The notes under the pieces: generated by a model
What the model was told of the DNA's origin: nothing
The model's input: only the letters and a program-made list of their open reading frames with translations
Database searches by the model: none
Made by a program: the position numbers and the translations under genes
Assembly: GCA_035443885.1 (NCBI GenBank)
Contig: DAOMNO010000008.1
Location: 1 to 64,000 of the forward strand
DNA: 64,000 nucleotides
Direction of reading: 5' to 3'
Source: DAOMNO01 sp035443885
GTDB lineage: Bacteria > Planctomycetota > Phycisphaerae > Phycisphaerales > SM1A02
Shown here: positions 7,781 to 16,573 of the stretch, one piece after another
How positions within the stretch are numbered: the stretch's first letter is position 1
Layout of the letters: each line of letters opens with the position of its first letter

Positions 7781-9676
7781 ATGTCCGCCGCTTCGTCCAT
7801 TTCGCCGACGCAGCCTGCGTCTTCTGCCGAGCCGATTGCGATGCTTGAGGCGTCGTTCCGCCGCGCGATGGCCGCTGCGCTGGGCGAAGCCTTCGCCGCC
7901 GCCGACCCGATGATTCGCCCGAGCCAGAACCCGCAGTTTGGCGATTTTCAGGCGAACATGGCGATGGGTCTTGCGAAGCAGCTTGGTGAGAAGCCGCGCG
8001 ACGTTGCAGCCAGAGTCGTCGCTGCCCTTGATGTGAGCGACGTGGCAGAAACGCCGGAGATCGCCGGCCCCGGCTTCATCAACATTCGCCTGAAGCCCGA
8101 CACACTCGCGCGGCTGCTCAGCGCGATGGACAACGCGGCACTGGGTGTGCGGCCCGACCCCGATACGCACACGGTCGCCATCGACCTGTGCGGCGTGAAC
8201 GTCGCCAAGCAGATGCACGTCGGGCATCTGCGATCGACCATCATCGGCGATACGCTCGCTCGCGTGTACGAACGGCTCGGCCGAACTGTGCATCGAGAAA
8301 ATCACCTCGGCGACTGGGGCCTGCCCATTGCGATGGTGCTGCATCAACTTCGCGAGCAGAAAGTCGATCTCGATTCGCTCACGCTGGAATCGCTCGACCG
8401 CGCGTATCGCGATGCACAGCTTGCAACGAAAACAGACGTGCGAGGCCTTGCCGCAGCGATGGAACTGGGCGCGGGTAAGCATCGGCTCATCGAGCTTGAA
8501 GAACAGAACGCGGGCGCACACGCAGCGCTGGAAGCGGCAAAAGCCACGCTGGTGAAACTTCAGAACGGCGACGCAGCCATCACACACGACTGGCACAAGC
8601 TGATCGATGTAACCATGCAGGCGGTTTATGAGAGTTTCGATCTGCTGAACGTGAAGCTCGGCCCGCAGAACAACCGGGGGGAATCGTTTTATCGCGATCA
8701 ACTGCCCGGCGTGGTGGATGCCTTCGTGCGCGCTGGCGCTGCGGAAGAGAACGACGGCGCGCTCGTGGTGCGGTTTGAAGACCGCGATCGGCCGCTGCTC
8801 ATTCGTAAATCTGACGGCGGGTTTCTCTACGCCACCACCGATCTCGCGGCTATCCGCTACCGCGTGCAGACGCTCGGTGCGGATCGCGTCATTTACGTCG
8901 TCGATGCGCGGCAGCGCGACCACTTCCGCGATGTGTTCGACGCCGCGAGAAAAATCGGCTGGGACCGCACGCCGGACGGCACGCACGCGGAACTCATTCA
9001 CATTCCCTTCGGTGCCGTGCTGGGTGAAAATAAGAAGCCGCTCAAAACCCGCAGCGGCGAAAACGTTACGCTCAAGAGTCTGCTCGTCGAAGCCATCGAG
9101 CGCGGCACACATGAAGTGGTTACCCGCTCGCAGGATGCTGCGGCTCCCACGCACGGCATGCCTCTCGCGGAACTCGAAGCCATCGGCAAAGCCGTAGGCA
9201 TCGGCGCGGTGAAGTACGCCGACCTCTCGAACGACCTTGTGAAAGACTACGTCTTCAACCTCGATCGCATGGTGGCATTCGAAGGCAACACCGGGCCGTA
9301 CATGCAGTATGCGCACGCGCGTGTGTGTTCGATCTTCGCGAAAGCTGCGACACATCAGCACATCAACACATCAACACGTCAACATGATGAGGCGGCGTTT
9401 CTCGTTGCTGAACCGGCGGAAAAGCTGTTGGCTCTCATGCTGCTGCGATACGGCGCGGTGGTGGCGGATGTCGGCCGCTCGCTGGAGCCGCATCGATTGT
9501 GTTCATATCTGTACGACCTTGCGGATGCGTACAACGGCTTCTACCAGCAGTGCCCGGTGCTGAAGGCTGACGATGACGCGGTACGCGCTTCGAGACTGCG
9601 CCTGTGCGACCTCGTCCGCAGGGTGCTGGCGGACGGGCTGGGTCTGCTCGGCATCGAAGCCCCCGCGCGAATGTGA
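7781..9676 (+). CDS. argS: arginyl-tRNA synthetase
   Basis: A class I synthetase that charges tRNA-Arg in the cytoplasm. The 631-residue protein has the N-terminal Add-1 motif FGDFQANMAM (53-62), the substrate segment CGVNVAKQMHVGHLRST with the HIGH-box variant HVGH at 146-149, LGDWGLP, the region KPLKTRSGENVTLKSLL replacing KMSK, and the C-terminal end GLGLLGIEAPARM. The ATG at 7781 is preferred to a TTG ten codons upstream. A TATACT box lies 10 nt before the ATG. In the loop after YAHARVCSI, an extra hydrophilic segment (THQHINTSTRQHD) is encoded by an 8-bp tandem repeat, described separately. Confidence 0.96.
   Translation: MSAASSISPTQPASSAEPIAMLEASFRRAMAAALGEAFAAADPMIRPSQNPQFGDFQANMAMGLAKQLGEKPRDVAARVVAALDVSDVAETPEIAGPGFINIRLKPDTLARLLSAMDNAALGVRPDPDTHTVAIDLCGVNVAKQMHVGHLRSTIIGDTLARVYERLGRTVHRENHLGDWGLPIAMVLHQLREQKVDLDSLTLESLDRAYRDAQLATKTDVRGLAAAMELGAGKHRLIELEEQNAGAHAALEAAKATLVKLQNGDAAITHDWHKLIDVTMQAVYESFDLLNVKLGPQNNRGESFYRDQLPGVVDAFVRAGAAEENDGALVVRFEDRDRPLLIRKSDGGFLYATTDLAAIRYRVQTLGADRVIYVVDARQRDHFRDVFDAARKIGWDRTPDGTHAELIHIPFGAVLGENKKPLKTRSGENVTLKSLLVEAIERGTHEVVTRSQDAAAPTHGMPLAELEAIGKAVGIGAVKYADLSNDLVKDYVFNLDRMVAFEGNTGPYMQYAHARVCSIFAKAATHQHINTSTRQHDEAAFLVAEPAEKLLALMLLRYGAVVADVGRSLEPHRLCSYLYDLADAYNGFYQQCPVLKADDDAVRASRLRLCDLVRRVLADGLGLLGIEAPARM
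9351..9382 (+). repeat. 8-bp tandem repeat inside argS (4 units)
   Basis: Four consecutive copies of CACATCAA lie here: CACATCAG at 9351, CACATCAA at 9359 and 9367, and CACGTCAA at 9375. Because the unit is 8 bp, each copy is read in a different frame. Gain or loss of one unit would frameshift argS. Confidence 0.85.
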
Positions 9677-9713
9677 TCGCCGATCATTTGGGTTTGCTCG
9701 CCACGGAGCAGCC

Positions 9714-11117
9714 TTAGTCGTGGTGACTCCGTTCTACTTCCCGCAACGAGCGTAACGTGCTGGATTCTCGCAACTGCGCCTGGGTCCGATCTTCATGAAC
9801 TGTTGGATCATGCAGATGATCGGGCAGCCTGCTCACGGTCGAGTAGTAATCGCTTATCGCACGCTGAACAGGCGCCATCAGGTCTTCGGGGATGAGAGCC
9901 TTAATGTCTAGCAACACCTGCTGAGCAAGGCGCGCTCGTTCAGCGCGACCGGCGGCGACTTGTTCCAGGAAGACTTCTTCCCTCAGACCGCCCTGAGACG
10001 ATAGCGACCGTGATTCACCATATCTGCGGCACTCAACTCGCAACCGCGCATTCAGTCGGGTTTCTTCTGTTACATACCGATGCATCATCACCTGAATGGC
10101 TTCGACAATGTCTTGGGGGAAACTCCCTTCGGAAAGAATGCGATTGACGACATGGCGAACATCGTGATGATTGGGGTGGACACGCGGATACGCGCCCGCG
10201 TAATACCATCGCAGCAGCAACTCTGCGGACTGGGGGTCCAGAAAATGGACAAGGCGATCAACCGAGCGTTCATTCAAATCTGCCAACTCAATCGTTAATC
10301 GTCCTACCCGTCGCACGAGCACTTCGCGTTCTGCCCAGAGCGATTTTCTCACCTCTGCGTCAGTCGCAAGACTTCGCTGCGCCCAGAGTTCCACGCCGCG
10401 CGTCATAACTCGCAACCATGCGTGCCACAGGTCGCGGCGAAGAGCGGTCAAGCGGCGGTCGTGGGCTTCAAGCTCCACGATCAATGCCGGCCGGTCAATG
10501 ATCTGCACGCTGTCAAAACGCCGCTCCAACTCATCAATCATCACCGACAAATCAAGCTGTGCTCCGTGTATCTCTGTTGTCGGAATCTCATAATGATCCC
10601 GCTCTCGCAGAAGCCGGACCCGTTCGATATTAATAAGCTGCGAATCGTCGAGGACGGCTTCGAGCGCGTCGAAGAGATTGCGCTCCACCGCAACCATACG
10701 ACGCGCGTAGTCCTCGCGTTTGTCATATACCATGCTGTTCAACCGAGCTGATTCGGGATCGAACAGAACGGCCGTACCCAGCGACGCGGCGCGAGCCGCA
10801 TCATCCCAAAGGGCTTCAAGGCGCTCTTCCATGAGCGCCAGATTGTCGAGCTCATATCGCTCATGCAGCCTTTGAAGGTACGCTCGCTGCTCGGGACTCA
10901 AGCCCAAAATGCTCGCATATCGAGCCAGATCGGCCTCCCCAATCTCCAAAGCAAGAAACAAGGGCCTCACCTCCCGCGCAAACGGGTCGGGCGGGTGCGC
11001 CGTGGTGAGCTGTCGAGCCGGATGCGCGAGACGCACACCTGGCGCAGCATCGTCCTGCACTTGCACAGGCAGAACGGCTGATGCCACGATGAGCGGGGTC
11101 AATACAGAAAACATCAT
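9714..11117 (-). CDS. exported alpha-helical protein, hypothetical
   Basis: A 467-residue protein with a short signal-like N terminus (FSVLTPLIVASAVLPVQ). The remainder is mostly charged and helical, with repeated LxxLxERxxL-type patterns, and contains no recognisable catalytic motif. It resembles the long helical periplasmic proteins common in planctomycetes but is not assigned to a family. A GAGGAG ribosome site precedes the start codon, and an alternative ATG lies one codon downstream. It lies 39 nt after the Cys-rich exported protein gene on the same strand, so the two are probably one operon. The gene ends 37 nt from the argS stop, with which it converges. Confidence 0.55.
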   Translation of the reverse strand: MMFSVLTPLIVASAVLPVQVQDDAAPGVRLAHPARQLTTAHPPDPFAREVRPLFLALEIGEADLARYASILGLSPEQRAYLQRLHERYELDNLALMEERLEALWDDAARAASLGTAVLFDPESARLNSMVYDKREDYARRMVAVERNLFDALEAVLDDSQLINIERVRLLRERDHYEIPTTEIHGAQLDLSVMIDELERRFDSVQIIDRPALIVELEAHDRRLTALRRDLWHAWLRVMTRGVELWAQRSLATDAEVRKSLWAEREVLVRRVGRLTIELADLNERSVDRLVHFLDPQSAELLLRWYYAGAYPRVHPNHHDVRHVVNRILSEGSFPQDIVEAIQVMMHRYVTEETRLNARLRVECRRYGESRSLSSQGGLREEVFLEQVAAGRAERARLAQQVLLDIKALIPEDLMAPVQRAISDYYSTVSRLPDHLHDPTVHEDRTQAQLRESSTLRSLREVERSHHD

Positions 11118-11156
11118 AATTCTGAACTCCTCTCAGATGCGCATCAACCTCGTCCT

Positions 11157-11558
11157 TCATTCGGGACATGTTTCCGGAAACCCAGGGGTTGTCGTGCTTG
11201 CACACCAGAGATTAGCGAACACTCCGGTTGGAACGCAAGGGTCGTTTGGATCTTCTGGACATGTCTGATATTGGATGCGGCACTGCGACCGAAGAACCGG
11301 TGCTGCATCATTCTCATATCGCCACCCCATGCTGGCAGGCACGACTTTGAAAACAAAGCCGTTGAACACGATGTGTGGACAGCAGAGATAAACCCCGCAG
11401 TCAGAGCAAAGCAGCGTATGTTGGGCGCAACACTGCCCATCCGAATCAATATCCCAACAACCACCAGGTTCAACAATCTGCGCGCTGGCTTCCATCCCAA
11501 ACAGAACGAGCGACGCCATGAGTGCACACACCCATACGATGCACGAATGCTTCTTCAT
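11157..11558 (-). CDS. Cys-rich exported protein, hypothetical
   Basis: A 133-residue product with a clear signal peptide (MKKHSCIVWV... to the ASA cleavage site near residue 26), followed by a compact cysteine-rich domain with about a dozen cysteines. These include CWDIDSDGQCC and CSDCGVYLCC, suggesting a disulfide-bonded secreted or surface domain. The start at 11558 is chosen because the longer frame adds residues in front of the signal peptide and because an AAGGGGA ribosome site lies just upstream. No family is recognised. It is the first gene of a likely pair with the helical exported protein. Confidence 0.6.
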   Translation of the reverse strand: MKKHSCIVWVCALMASLVLFGMEASAQIVEPGGCWDIDSDGQCCAQHTLLCSDCGVYLCCPHIVFNGFVFKVVPASMGWRYENDAAPVLRSQCRIQYQTCPEDPNDPCVPTGVFANLWCASTTTPGFPETCPE

Positions 11559-11718
11559 ATGAAGTCCCCTTGCGATGTGATCCAAAAATTAACGAAGGAC
11601 CGCGCCTGCAATGTAACCCGATGACCCACAGGTTAGGATGCGGGGGGGGATGTCAAGCGGCAATTTGATGACAATCCCGCAGGATCATTCTCATGCAGCG
11701 GCGGCAAGTTTGCGTCCG

Positions 11719-11773
11719 CTCAGCATCGAAGCCCCCGCGCTAACGTGAGCGTGAGAGCTTCGATGCGTCTGAG
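11719..11773. repeat. long inverted repeat between minus-strand genes
   Basis: The arms GCATCGAAGC (11723-11732) and GCTTCGATGC (11757-11766) are exact reverse complements. Outer CTCAG (11719-11723) and CTGAG (11769-11773) can extend the stem. It lies downstream of the VIT/vWA gene and could end that transcript or act as a REP-like element, although no T-run follows. The left arm plus the following CCCCGCGC also matches 18 nt at the 3' end of argS (9652-9669). The rest of 11559-11795 shows a G-run and nothing else. Confidence 0.5.
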
Positions 11774-11795
11774 TACCTTTGACAGCACAATCACT

Positions 11796-14700
11796 TCAGG
11801 GTGATGGCACTGGTTCCACGCGACGGACGACATCGAGCAGCGCGAACGATTCCAGCTTGTCCGTACGGATGCGGCCGATCACAAATGACGCGCTCTCAAC
11901 CGCAGCGTCGATTGTCAGTCCTGCTTCGCGCAGGCTCTTCATCGCTGCATCGCCCTGCTCAGCCAACAATGCCGCCACAAGCACGACAGCGGGTTGCTCG
12001 CGCGCCATGCGCTCGCGAAGTTCGGCACTGAGTTTCCGGGCAAGTTCCGCTTCCCGCCGCGCCGCTTCCAATCGAGCCGTCTCCTCTGCTGCGATGACTG
12101 CGAGTTTCTTCCGCAACGGTTCACTTGCGGCTTGATGGATGCTGCCTTGCTCAATCGCATGACGCAGCGACCTCGCCAGTTCGTTCGTATCATCAATCTG
12201 AAGAACCTTGTCGAGGACATCAGCGGCCTCCTGCTCAAGGCCCGCGTCAAGAAGCTGATGCACAAGCAGGAGCGATTCGCCAATGTACCGCTCGCGAAGC
12301 TGCGAAGCGTCTTCGACAGACATCAACGCGCCCAACTTCATCTGAGCGGCAGCTATAACCATATTGCCTTGATGACCGGCTTCTCTCGTGTACGTCATGC
12401 GCAGCGTCGGCTCACGCAAACCGGCGGGACTTTGCCCGCTCGCATCGGTGCGCATATCGCCCTGTGGAGCGACGTAATGCGCCACCGGTGCGGATGGTGC
12501 GGGCGGCGGTGGCGGCGGGCTTGCCACTGAAGAGGGCGCGATGCCTTCGGGCCGCACAATAATGTTGCCCGTCGCGATTTCGCCGCCACGCCTTGGACTG
12601 GCCCCACCGACGGGTGCGCGAACAGGTGCCGTGTTCGGCCGCGCTATGCCGCGTTCTGACGCTGCTGCGATCTTCTCGTTAAAACTCAGTGTCTCGACCT
12701 CTTCGCGCAATCGCTCCACACGGCGACCGAGCACGACGACATCATCCGCCGCATCGCGACCGCTCGGCCCGAAGATTCCCTCCCATGCCATATCCTTCGG
12801 GAACTCGATGGGCACCCGCACGAGCATCGGCCTGCCGCCCACGGTGATGCGCATCTTCTCCACTGCGACAAAGCTCGTGTGCTGCGTCATGATCTGGAAC
12901 GCTTCCCCGAGCGCGATGATGTCGCGCTGAGCGTGGGCGTTCGGCACGCCTGCCGTCGTGCGCGACACCTCGCCCACCTTCTCGCGCGCCCACAGTCGCG
13001 CGATCACATCATGCTGCGGCTGGTGCAAAGGAAGTTGAAGATCAATCGTGCGTTCATAGCGACCCGCACCAGTGCGGCCACGAATGGTCAGCGCGCCGCG
13101 CATCGTCGCCGCCTCGCCCTGATCGTGCACGTTCTTGGGAAGCTCATACCGGCCATGAATCACCAGCGGCTGCATGTCGTAGAGGTCCGGCAGCCATGGA
13201 GTGTTTTCAAGCTGTGGCAGGCCGGGCGTAACCACATCGAACAGGCGTACATCACCCGTGAAGGTCATTTCAATGTCCGTCAGCACGGGCGTTGCGATCC
13301 GCCTCGCAAATCGATCGACGATGGCTTCCACATCCTGATCGGGCAGCACGTAATCCGCAGCGCCGCGACCGGCGATCGCCATTTCATCCAGCAGATGACG
13401 ATTGGGTGAACGGCTCATGCCGATGGTGAACACGCGCGTGCGCTTCGCGTTGTCGCGAATCGCGCGGATGATGGCGTCGTCATTGCCCACTAATCCGTCA
13501 GTAACGAACAGCACGATGCGCATCGGGTCATCAAGGTCTGCATCGTCATGATCGTGAACCATCTCGATCTGGCCGACCATGAACACCGCCCTGCCGCGCA
13601 CGGTGGGCACGAGCCAGTGGCCGGTCATCATGATCTGCACGCCTTCAGGCTGAAGCACCGTGGGCAACTGCGCACGCAGCTCCAGCGCGATTTCCCAACC
13701 GTCCACCGTACGAAGGATGTACGGAATCTGCGCATCGTGAACTTCAATCGCACTCAGCGGCGCAAGGACGGTTACCTGCCGACCATCCGGCGGGAGATCG
13801 CGAAGCTCCGTGGGCGAATACAGTCTTGGAATGTGCGGCCGCTCGATCTTGCGTGGCGACTTCGGCGCCTCAAGCGCGCGATAGACCGCGTTGGCCATTT
13901 CCGTGCCCCCGCCGCCCTGCCGCGCATCCACATACCGCTGCGCCGCAGCCCTATTCTCCGCCGTGTTCTCTCGCGGCTCGGCCCACAGCACATCCACCGT
14001 GTTGTTGAAACTGATGATGTTGAAGCGATCATTCGGGCGCATCGTGTCGATCGCGCGATTGATAACTCGCTTGGCTGCGTCAATCGCAGAGACGCCCGTG
14101 CCGAGCTGCGCTTCGGAACTGCGCATTGAGCCAGAGTTGTCCAGCACGAAGATCAGCTCGCGCGGCCGCACCATCTCATCTTCCACCCGATCAGGCGGCT
14201 GCAGGATGAGTGTGAAAAATCCGCCCGCGAAGTTCCTGTAATCACCCGTGTGTGTGAAGATGGACTCCTTGATGCGGTCGCCGGACGTGCGCCATGAAAG
14301 TACGAAGTCGCGATTTGGAATCTCGCGCCCCTTCGCCAGCACGAACATCGCTTGCGATTCACCGGTAAAGCGGCCTTGACGAATGATCTCGTGCTGATGG
14401 CTCTTGACATCGCGCAGCGCAGGGCCGCCCGTGTCAATGCGCACGCTCACAGTGATGTCATGCCCCGCGCGCATGTCGGGATGCACAGGCATCGGCGTGA
14501 TGCGCGAAGCGTCCGGCACCTGGTTCGTGTTCGGCGAAAAGCTTCCAGATTGCGCGGGGTCAAGCTGCGCGATGTCCATGTAGAACCATCGCCCGCCGAG
14601 GTGCCCTGTGCCATCGCGGTAGATGATGCCCATTTCAGGCTCAACAGCCGGCAGGCGCGGGTGAAAACATCGGCATCGCACATGCGGGCCGCATCGGCAA

Positions 14701-15785
14701 GCGGGCATCTGCTGCGGGTACTCCATGACAAACTGATGCAGCACTTCCGGCATCACGCCTTTCCACCAGACATCCGATGGCGTGCGAATGGCGATCGCCG
14801 TGTGCAGCGCGCGGCGAATGCGCTCCGCCACCGCATCGTTCCGCGTGGGGAATGTCGTGATGACACCCGGCCCGGCCAGCACGACACCGTGCCGACGTTG
14901 CAGGCCTTCAGGAAGCGCACCCGATGGAGCAACCGGCGAGCCGGGAATGTAGCGCGGCGCAACCGTCATCGGGAACTGAAACGAATACTCCCCATCGCGA
15001 GATTCGAGCACTTCGACGTAGCTGATCTCAATCACGATCTCCTTGCCCGGTTCGATGTTCGCGATCGACTGCGTGAAGATGTTCGGCCTTTCCTGCTCCA
15101 GCAATGAGGCGACATAGCCCTGCGTGCGCGCTGCGTCATACATCTGCCGCGCCTGTGTACGTTCCTTCACTTCACCTTCAATCACACGATCGCCGACGGT
15201 CATCGTCATGCGATCGACCGCAGCGCGGTGGCTCATGGGGAAGGTGTACACCGCTTCGATCTTGCGGTCATACGGGTTGTAATAGCTCTGCCTGAGCGTC
15301 GTCCGCGCGAAGAAGCCGCTGATCTCGACGGAGACATCCGTGTGCTTAAGCGGGCACGGGCCGACAGCTTCGCCCTCATGGTCGAACGCATCCAGCCTGC
15401 CGCCTTCGGGCAGCATGAGCATGCCCTCATGCGCAACCGCGTGCTGTGGCGCGGGCGGAAAGAGCACTGCGACCAACGTTACAAGAATGGTAACCGCCGC
15501 TGCAAATCGTGTGTACCGATGCATGAGAAAGCTCCAGAGGATGTCGCGCGAAGGCGCGGGTTCGCTCGCAGCGCGCTGCGAAAGGCGAGGCGAGGCGGGC
15601 GAAGCTGTTTCTGTTTCAAGCTCGCTGCGTTCAGTGCCGCACGCAAGGCGCGCCAGCAGCGCGTCCCGCCCTCGCTCCGCAGCGATGCGGTTCTCGTTGT
15701 GCCATTCACGCAGCAGCACATCCAGCTCATCGCTGCCGCCCTGCGAGCGCGAAGAAGCATCGTGATTGAAGTTCATCTCAGTCAT
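11796..15785 (-). CDS. membrane-anchored VIT and vWA domain protein, sigma-factor partner
   Basis: A 1,329-residue protein. Residues 1-90 are hydrophilic and presumably cytoplasmic, with SDELDVLLREWHNEN resembling N-terminal segments of sigma-linked membrane proteins. A transmembrane helix spans about 93-110. A VIT domain covers about 118-270. A cysteine cluster (CRCGPHVRCRCFH) lies at 363-375. A vWA domain begins at 542 with an intact MIDAS start (LDNSGSM, 549-554) and continues at IVLFVTDGLVG (757-767), with an extra segment of about 110 residues at 645-755 between these halves. Proline-rich and helical regions end the protein. The start overlaps the sigma-factor stop as ATGA, so an anti-sigma or surface-sensor role is inferred. 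A longer in-frame start at 15842 would lie inside the sigma gene. Confidence 0.8.
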   Translation of the reverse strand: MTEMNFNHDASSRSQGGSDELDVLLREWHNENRIAAERGRDALLARLACGTERSELETETASPASPRLSQRAASEPAPSRDILWSFLMHRYTRFAAAVTILVTLVAVLFPPAPQHAVAHEGMLMLPEGGRLDAFDHEGEAVGPCPLKHTDVSVEISGFFARTTLRQSYYNPYDRKIEAVYTFPMSHRAAVDRMTMTVGDRVIEGEVKERTQARQMYDAARTQGYVASLLEQERPNIFTQSIANIEPGKEIVIEISYVEVLESRDGEYSFQFPMTVAPRYIPGSPVAPSGALPEGLQRRHGVVLAGPGVITTFPTRNDAVAERIRRALHTAIAIRTPSDVWWKGVMPEVLHQFVMEYPQQMPACRCGPHVRCRCFHPRLPAVEPEMGIIYRDGTGHLGGRWFYMDIAQLDPAQSGSFSPNTNQVPDASRITPMPVHPDMRAGHDITVSVRIDTGGPALRDVKSHQHEIIRQGRFTGESQAMFVLAKGREIPNRDFVLSWRTSGDRIKESIFTHTGDYRNFAGGFFTLILQPPDRVEDEMVRPRELIFVLDNSGSMRSSEAQLGTGVSAIDAAKRVINRAIDTMRPNDRFNIISFNNTVDVLWAEPRENTAENRAAAQRYVDARQGGGGTEMANAVYRALEAPKSPRKIERPHIPRLYSPTELRDLPPDGRQVTVLAPLSAIEVHDAQIPYILRTVDGWEIALELRAQLPTVLQPEGVQIMMTGHWLVPTVRGRAVFMVGQIEMVHDHDDADLDDPMRIVLFVTDGLVGNDDAIIRAIRDNAKRTRVFTIGMSRSPNRHLLDEMAIAGRGAADYVLPDQDVEAIVDRFARRIATPVLTDIEMTFTGDVRLFDVVTPGLPQLENTPWLPDLYDMQPLVIHGRYELPKNVHDQGEAATMRGALTIRGRTGAGRYERTIDLQLPLHQPQHDVIARLWAREKVGEVSRTTAGVPNAHAQRDIIALGEAFQIMTQHTSFVAVEKMRITVGGRPMLVRVPIEFPKDMAWEGIFGPSGRDAADDVVVLGRRVERLREEVETLSFNEKIAAASERGIARPNTAPVRAPVGGASPRRGGEIATGNIIVRPEGIAPSSVASPPPPPPAPSAPVAHYVAPQGDMRTDASGQSPAGLREPTLRMTYTREAGHQGNMVIAAAQMKLGALMSVEDASQLRERYIGESLLLVHQLLDAGLEQEAADVLDKVLQIDDTNELARSLRHAIEQGSIHQAASEPLRKKLAVIAAEETARLEAARREAELARKLSAELRERMAREQPAVVLVAALLAEQGDAAMKSLREAGLTIDAAVESASFVIGRIRTDKLESFALLDVVRRVEPVPSP

Positions 15786-16399
15786 GTCAACGTCTCCCGT
15801 CCCCCTGAAGACCCCGGCGATGCGTGCTCCACGCGCAGCCACTCGCTGAGCCTTTGCCTCGCCCGGCTGAGCAACTTGTAGAACCCGCTGCGCGACACCC
15901 CCAGCGCGGGCATCGCAGCTCGCACTGGGTCGGCTTCGAGATAGTGAAGGTGAATCGCGAGTCGTTCATCATCGGGCAATCGCATCAGCGCCTCGCCCAA
16001 GCGATCGAGCTGCTCCACACGTTCCGGCGTGCGCTGCGGCTCCTGACTTGCTGTCATGGCGTAGCGCGTCATGGCTTCCCCCTCGTGCTGGGCGCGCCGG
16101 CCTGCTGCACGCCGACGCTCCGCGCACACATTCGAGGCGATGGCGTAGAGCCACGGCCTGAATCGCGACGGGTCGTCAAGTTGGTCCAGCTTGCGAAAGG
16201 CACGGATGAACGTCTCCTGCATCGCGTCCTCGGCTTCCGTAAGATCGCGATGACCTCTGCCGGATGCCTGCCTGCACAGCGCGATGACAACCGGCGCGTG
16301 GCGGTCGTACAGCCTGGCCAGCGCGACCCCGCGTTCGGGATCGCTGCCGTCTCTCGCAGAGGCGAGATCGCTGGCGTCATCGTGCATCACATCAGTCAT
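15782..16399 (-). CDS. ECF-type RNA polymerase sigma factor
   Basis: A 205-residue sigma-70 family member. Region 2 is visible as ALARLYDRHAPVV, EDAMQETFIRAFRKL and PWLYAIASNVCAERRR. Region 4 is visible as LPDDERLAIHLHYLE followed by the helix-turn-helix LGVSRSGFYKLLSRARQRL. The ATG at 16399 (MTDVMHDDAS) is preferred; the longer open frame to 16510 starts with a low-quality basic stretch. It is coupled by a 4-nt overlap to the giant VIT/vWA membrane protein. This is the usual arrangement of an ECF sigma with its membrane-bound regulator. Target promoters cannot be predicted from this window. Confidence 0.88.
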   Translation of the reverse strand: MTDVMHDDASDLASARDGSDPERGVALARLYDRHAPVVIALCRQASGRGHRDLTEAEDAMQETFIRAFRKLDQLDDPSRFRPWLYAIASNVCAERRRAAGRRAQHEGEAMTRYAMTASQEPQRTPERVEQLDRLGEALMRLPDDERLAIHLHYLEADPVRAAMPALGVSRSGFYKLLSRARQRLSEWLRVEHASPGSSGGRETLT

Positions 16400-16561
16400 G
16401 GCCGCTCGCGCCGTCGCGCCCCCGCCCAAACTGGAAAATGTTGAAAAAAGTCGCCCGCACCGGGAAAGAACGCCGCTGAGACACGGCGATTGCCGCTTCC
16501 GCTGACGCACAGTGGTCAGCCCTCGCTGCGATCACCCCATCAACCGCCCGCCGATCGCCGG

Positions 16562-16567
16562 TACGAT
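16562..16567 (+). promoter_or_regulatory. -10-like box TACGAT, 6 nt before rmuC
   Basis: TACGAT is separated by 6 nt from the ATG at 16574, which predicts a leaderless rmuC mRNA. Confidence 0.4.
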
Positions 16568-16573
16568 GATGCC

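Noticed and set aside
7712..9361. 549-codon minus-strand frame opposite argS
   Set aside because: Shadow of argS; the product is Arg/His/Val-rich and has no start context.
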